DNA of 64,000 bases from CAVQJU01 sp963729215 (GTDB taxonomy: Bacteria; Acidobacteriota; Vicinamibacteria; Vicinamibacterales; CAVVIG01), in contig CAVSND010000013.1 in assembly GCA_963729215.1 (NCBI GenBank), forward strand, positions 177,324 to 241,323. Direction: 5' to 3'. Position 1 is the first letter of the stretch; every line of letters begins with the position of its first letter. Shown here piece by piece: positions 60,583-64,000 of this stretch. A program made the position numbers and the translations under genes. Below the pieces are notes generated by a model that saw only the letters and a program-made list of their open reading frames with translations, was not told where the DNA came from and did no database searches.

Positions 60583-60741
60583 ATGCATCGAGTTGTCTGG
60601 GCTGCTGCCGCCGGCGCTCTCGCGTTGTCGGTGGTCGCGCCCGCGTTCGCGCAGCTTTCAAACACGGCCGCTCCGGTCGTCGTCGGTCATTTCCATCTCA
60701 ATGTCACCAGCGTGGACGCTCACACGCCAACTCTCATATAG
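60583..60741 (+). pseudogene. truncated VOC/glyoxalase-like secreted protein
   Basis: 52 codons from ATG 60583 (AGGAGG upstream) encode a signal peptide (to PAFAQ) and AAPVVVGHFHLNVTSVDAH, the opening strand of a vicinal-oxygen-chelate fold with its first metal His. After the codon for His at about 60723 the sequence turns to unrelated, AT-richer DNA and a stop at 60739. The gene is cut by the junction described in the findings; a full member would be ~150-190 residues. Confidence 0.6.
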
Positions 60742-60901
60742 AATGTTGCCTCACAAGGCGGTAGTGCTTGCAGCGTGCAAGCTCTCTTTCTTGAGCTTGA
60801 GAACGGTGCTTTAATGCCGTCATGGCGCACCCCTCCCCAGAATTGGCACTTAAACGTCGCGCATCGGACTATTCGCGCGTGGCCGAAGAAGTTTGCTCGA
60901 G

Positions 60902-61288
60902 CTAGGGTATTTTGACAATAGTGGTGCATTTCGTAAAATCCGACTCCAAACCGTTCGGCATCTGTGCCGTAACAGCGAGCAAGTGTCTGCCAGACTCGAA
61001 TAGAAGAGGGTCGGTCGTGGCAGAAATGCCCTTGACAAACCCCGAGGCACCAGCGGGCACGGGAATCGAACCCAGCTTCACTCGTTTCGGTATACCTGCA
61101 GAAATGTCATAGAGGTTGAACTGCTGGACGCATCCCTCTGTTACTTTCGGGGAGCAAGCGGGAGTAATCCTGAAGTCATAGTCAAACGTGCAGCTAATCG
61201 TGTGCTTTGCTTGAGTCGTTTGGACGCTCCCGGAGAGTAGGCCTATCAAGACCGTTGCCACGAGCGTGCGCGCCACGATCAATCTCAT
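60902..61288 (-). CDS. small secreted protein of unknown function
   Basis: 128 residues from ATG 61288, with a signal peptide (LVATVLIGLLSGSVQTTQA). The mature part is beta-rich, with Cys pairs (SCTFDYDFRITPACSP, EGCVQQFNLYDISAG, KCTTIVKIP) and a Pro/Gly-rich Ig-like or fibronectin-like look (GSIPVPAGASGFVKGISATT). A longer start at ATG 61321 is possible. Codon use is less GC-biased than in the left 60 kb. I do not recognise a named family. Confidence 0.55.
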   Translation of the reverse strand: MRLIVARTLVATVLIGLLSGSVQTTQAKHTISCTFDYDFRITPACSPKVTEGCVQQFNLYDISAGIPKRVKLGSIPVPAGASGFVKGISATTDPLLFESGRHLLAVTAQMPNGLESDFTKCTTIVKIP

Positions 61289-61582
61289 CGGATTTACGAT
61301 TTGGCTCACTTCAAGGCGCATCGTATGCCTCTCCTGCCCTCGACACAACCAATTTGCCATAAGGGGAGGCACCGGCCAGCTCATAGCAGAGTCGACATAT
61401 CGCAGGCTTTCCAGTATCGACTTCTCCTGTGCTTCGGCGGAGCGGTAGGCGCGAATCTCGAGACTCGCGACTCCAGCCCGATAGTTCGAGACAGAGGCGT
61501 CCTAGCCTCAGTTTACGAATTAGAACGAGGGAACTAAGCGGAGCCACATCCAGAGCGGGTTTGCGGGGCCGGGTAGCCTAAC

Positions 61583-61867
61583 TCAGGGGTTGCGGTAGCG
61601 GTCCAGAGCAAACAGTCGAAACAGCGCCTGCTGGGTGGGATCCATTTCCGTGAGTGTTGTCTTCAGGTGGGGCCGACCGGGCGGCCCAGGCTTGCCTGCG
61701 GGCGGAAAGATATTGGTCACTTCCTGAATTCCGCTGAGAGCCTGCAAGCCAGAGGTAGGGTGAACGCAAGATTGGAAATAGACTGCGGCTCCCTCCTCTA
61801 CCGGAAAACAAAATCTAACCTCACGTGATCTCACATAGGCCGCGTGATTCTCTGCCGTGCCCGGCAT
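61583..61867 (-). CDS. hypothetical small protein
   Basis: 94 residues from ATG 61867. No signal peptide, no known motif. The sequence contains EVRFCFPVEEGAAVYFQSC and a Pro/Gly stretch FPPAGKPGPPGRP. It is open end to end and has moderate codon bias. It could be a small cytoplasmic protein or a chance frame; I lean slightly to real because it fills the gap between two likely genes. Confidence 0.35.
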   Translation of the reverse strand: MPGTAENHAAYVRSREVRFCFPVEEGAAVYFQSCVHPTSGLQALSGIQEVTNIFPPAGKPGPPGRPHLKTTLTEMDPTQQALFRLFALDRYRNP

Positions 61868-61912
61868 TCTGCAGGATTTTTTGTTTCAAGATCCGCCGGA
61901 TTGGGCCCTGTC

Positions 61913-64000
61913 TCACGGGCAATTTCGCTCGCGAAGCAACGCGTAGGGGTAAATGATGGTTACCTGCCACGGGCGGTCATTTCGAGCTTCCTGCTCGCTG
62001 ATTGTTTTGTTTCCCGCTTCCGGGTTCCTTACAACCTGCCATGCAGCGTCACACGGCACGGTCGCAGAAACCGGGGCCGAATACGCACTTTCCATTCCTG
62101 CCGAATCCACCGCCGTCACCACATACCTGTACGCTGTTCCAGCCACCACCGTCGTATCCGTGTAGTTCAATCCACTGATTGGTGAGGTCACCAGCTTTGT
62201 GTATCCACCCGTCCCGATCGCCCGATATACGGCGTGTCCTGATACTCCCGAGGACGAACTTGCATTCCAGCTGAGATCCACCGAATGCTGGACTGAGGCA
62301 CCACCGGTTCCCGGAGCGTGCGACCCTGGCAGGCGATCCGCTTGCGTTGCTGACAATCGAAATCGTGCCATTTCCACTACCGGCAGACGTGGAACTGAAT
62401 TGCACGACGGCGAGGCTCTGCGAAGGTGAAAGAGTTACGGGGGCGCTTCCGCCCGTCATGGCATAGCCTGATCCGCTCAAGTTGATTTGTGAAATCGTCA
62501 CGTTGGCGTTTCCTGTATTGGTGATGGTGACGTTTTGTGTGGCTGAGGAAGTTCCCGTCGTTACATTTCCAAAACTCAGGCTGGTCGGGCTGATGCCTAG
62601 AGTGGAGGTTGCGGCGATTCCCGTCCCGCTCAGACCAACAGAAGTCGGCGAACTGGGCGCGTTGTAACAATCGAAATGTTGCCAGATACGGCACCAACCG
62701 AAGTCGGCAAAAAGTCAACGGTGATGGTGGTCTTTTGCCCGACGCTCACATTCAAGGGAAGTGAAAATCCACTCACGCGGAATGCGGATCCGGTGTCAGT
62801 AAATTGATTGATGGTCAAGGTGGCCGTACCGGTATTGGTGATGAACAAGGCTTGGGACGAATTTGTCCCGACCGCTTCGTTCCGAGATTGATGGAGCTGG
62901 AACTCAGCTGGATTCCGGCCACCGGCGAGGCATTCACCGTAAGCGTCGCCGCCGCGCTCGTCACCGTCGCTGCCGTGTTCTTCACCACCACGGGAACCTC
63001 GATCCGCTTTCCGCCGTCGTCGTTACCGGCGTCGTGTAACTCGCTGCGGTCGCCCCGTAATGTTCGCCCCGTTTTTCTGCCACTGGTAATTCAGCGGTGC
63101 TGTACCACTTGCCACGACCGTGAAGGTCGCTGTCTGTCCCGGGCCACCGTCGATACGCCGGTGATGTCGTTATTCTGGGCGCGGCCGCATTCACCGTCAG
63201 CGTCGCCGCCGCGCTCGTCACCGTCCCTGCTGTGTTTTTCACCACCACGGCGAACCTCGATCCACTTTCCGCCGTCGTTGTTGCCGGCGTGGTGTAACTC
63301 GCCCCTGTGGCCCCGCTAATGTTCACGCCGTTCTTGTGCCACTGGTAATTCAGCGGTGCTGTACCACTAGCCACGACCGTGAAGGTCGCTGTCTGCCCGC
63401 CGCCACCGTCCGATTCGCCGGTGAGGTCGTGATCCTGGCCGCGGCCGCATTCACCGTCAGCGTCGCCGCCGCACTGGTCACCGTCTTGCGTGTTCTTCAC
63501 CACCACGGGAACCTCGATCCGCTTTCCGACGTGCTTGTTACCGGCGTCGTGTAGCTCGCTCCTGTCGCCCCGCTGATGTTCGCCCCGTTCTTGTGCCACT
63601 GGTAATTCAGCGGTGCTGTACCACTCGCCACGACCGTGAAGCTCGTTGTCTGTCCCGCCGTCACCGTCCGATTCGCCGGTGCGGTCGTGATCCTGGGCGC
63701 GCCGCATTCACTGTCAGCGTCGCGGCCGCGCTGGTCACCGTCCCTGCCGTGTTTTTCACCACCACGGCGAACCTCGATCCGCTTTCCGCCGTCGTCGTTA
63801 CCGGCGTCGTGTAACTCGCTGCGGTGGCCCCGCTGATGTTCACCCCGTTCTTCTGCCACTGGTAATTCAGCGGTGCTGTCCTGCTGCAACCACTGTGAAC
63901 GCGCTGCTGTCCCGCCGTCACCGTCTGATTCGCCGGTGAGGTCGTGATCCTGGGCGCGGCCGCATTCACGGTCAGCGTCGCCGCCGCGCTCGTCACCGTC
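61913..64000 (-). CDS. large surface protein: Ig-like, choice-of-anchor and fibronectin domains, N-terminus outside the window (multiple frameshifts)
   Basis: Read leftward from the right edge: at least four Ig-like domains (ITTSPANQTVTAGQ, APLNYQWxKNGVNISGAT, SYTTPVTTTAESGSRFAV, VTSAAATLTVN), then two choice-of-anchor D/ASH modules (NTGTATLTINQFTDTG, SLSFGNVTTGTSSATQNVTI, SPSQSLAVVQFSSTSAG), then a fibronectin type III domain (VDLSWNASSSSGVSGHAVYR, AYRYVVTAVDSAGMESAYS) and a short tail to TGA 61913. At least six frame changes are needed, so no single frame covers it. This layout is common in large secreted proteins of Terriglobia. Likely surface-attached and binding carbohydrate or protein. 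Confidence 0.65.
62942..64000. repeat. 258-bp tandem repeats encoding ~86-residue Ig-like domains
   Basis: The word AGCGTCGCCGCC or a one-base variant occurs at 62942, 63199, 63459, 63716 and 63974, giving periods of 257, 260, 257 and 258 bp. Between these marks the repeats are nearly identical over long stretches, and they differ mostly by one- or two-base indels that break the frame. A fifth copy runs off the window. Such arrays recombine and are hard to assemble. Confidence 0.85.

Noticed and set aside
60742..60901. Plus-strand frame after the truncated VOC gene
   Set aside because: It has protein-like stretches but no start codon with a ribosome site, and it may be the 3' end of a gene cut by the same junction. 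Too little to call.
61311..61547. 78-codon minus-strand frame
   Set aside because: It overlaps the likely promoter and signal-peptide region of the 60902 gene, has no ribosome site and no protein-like pattern.
1..64000. tRNA, rRNA or self-splicing intron
   Set aside because: I looked for cloverleaf ends, T-loop GTTCGA words and rRNA core motifs while reading and found none convincing. A covariance-model search would be needed for certainty.

Overview
The window looks like a piece of a high-GC chromosome from an uncultured Acidobacteriota, most likely class Vicinamibacteria. This is an inference from gene content: an Oar-like TonB receptor with a carboxypeptidase-regulatory domain, a DUF1592/DUF1552 cytochrome pair beside an ankyrin protein, several PQQ dehydrogenases, many secreted cupins, lactonase-type beta-propellers and metallo-beta-lactamase-fold enzymes, and an ECF42-type sigma factor with its YCII partner. 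I see no rRNA, tRNA, CRISPR array, plasmid origin or transposase. At least 13 genes continue cleanly in another frame after one or two single-base indels, several of them at G/C homopolymers, so the sequence is probably an incompletely polished assembly. I give such genes one span and mark the shift.

Layout. 0-5.4 kb: a BON protein, a polytopic membrane protein, a DUF4440 protein, a putative HELQH protease, an NHL-repeat protein and a diheme cytochrome. 5.4-10 kb: a leftward cyclic-di-GMP-type operon (coiled-coil/GAF protein, membrane HD-GYP, two PilZ-type proteins). 10-16.3 kb: a PQQ alcohol dehydrogenase, a TCCAC tandem array, a TonB receptor and a cupin. 16.4-24.3 kb: a ParB-like domain fused to a degenerate histidine kinase, an internally duplicated four-helix membrane protein, a lactonase/bicupin operon, an ABC-2 exporter, a His-rich membrane/TPR protein and a miniature sigma-54-activator-like protein. 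24.3-26.9 kb: a NarL-type two-component system. 26.9-33.2 kb: secreted MBL/cupin/NTF2 genes divergent from a catabolic run (DUF-like secreted protein, SMP-30 lactonase, beta-keto acid cleavage enzyme, sugar dehydrogenase). 33.2-38.8 kb: a DEAD-box helicase, a secreted family of unknown function, a periplasmic binding protein and a PQQ/heme dehydrogenase.

38.9-48 kb: DinB, DUF1552, DUF1592 cytochrome, ankyrin protein translationally coupled to a ThDP decarboxylase, a second copy of the unknown secreted family, and a GlsB-type membrane protein. 48-54.4 kb: DUF6152/MBL pair, SMP-30-like propeller, CMD proteins, a membrane-anchored MutS-like ATPase and a Nudix hydrolase. 54.5-60.3 kb: a paralogue of the 29 kb gene, ECF sigma/YCII pair, alpha/beta hydrolase, cupin and HEAT-repeat protein. 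At about 60.72 kb a VOC/glyoxalase-like gene is cut off after 52 codons and base composition drops sharply. The rest holds small secreted or unknown genes and the end of a large Ig-like/choice-of-anchor/fibronectin surface protein with 258-bp DNA repeats that runs off the right edge. This segment is either a genomic island or an assembly junction.

Functionally the window is rich in periplasmic oxidation and scavenging: quinoproteins feeding c-type cytochromes, lactonases, binding proteins and a TonB receptor. Sensing genes (HD-GYP/PilZ, PAS kinase, ParB-kinase fusion) are mixed in. Dispersed REP-like palindromes sit between many operons.
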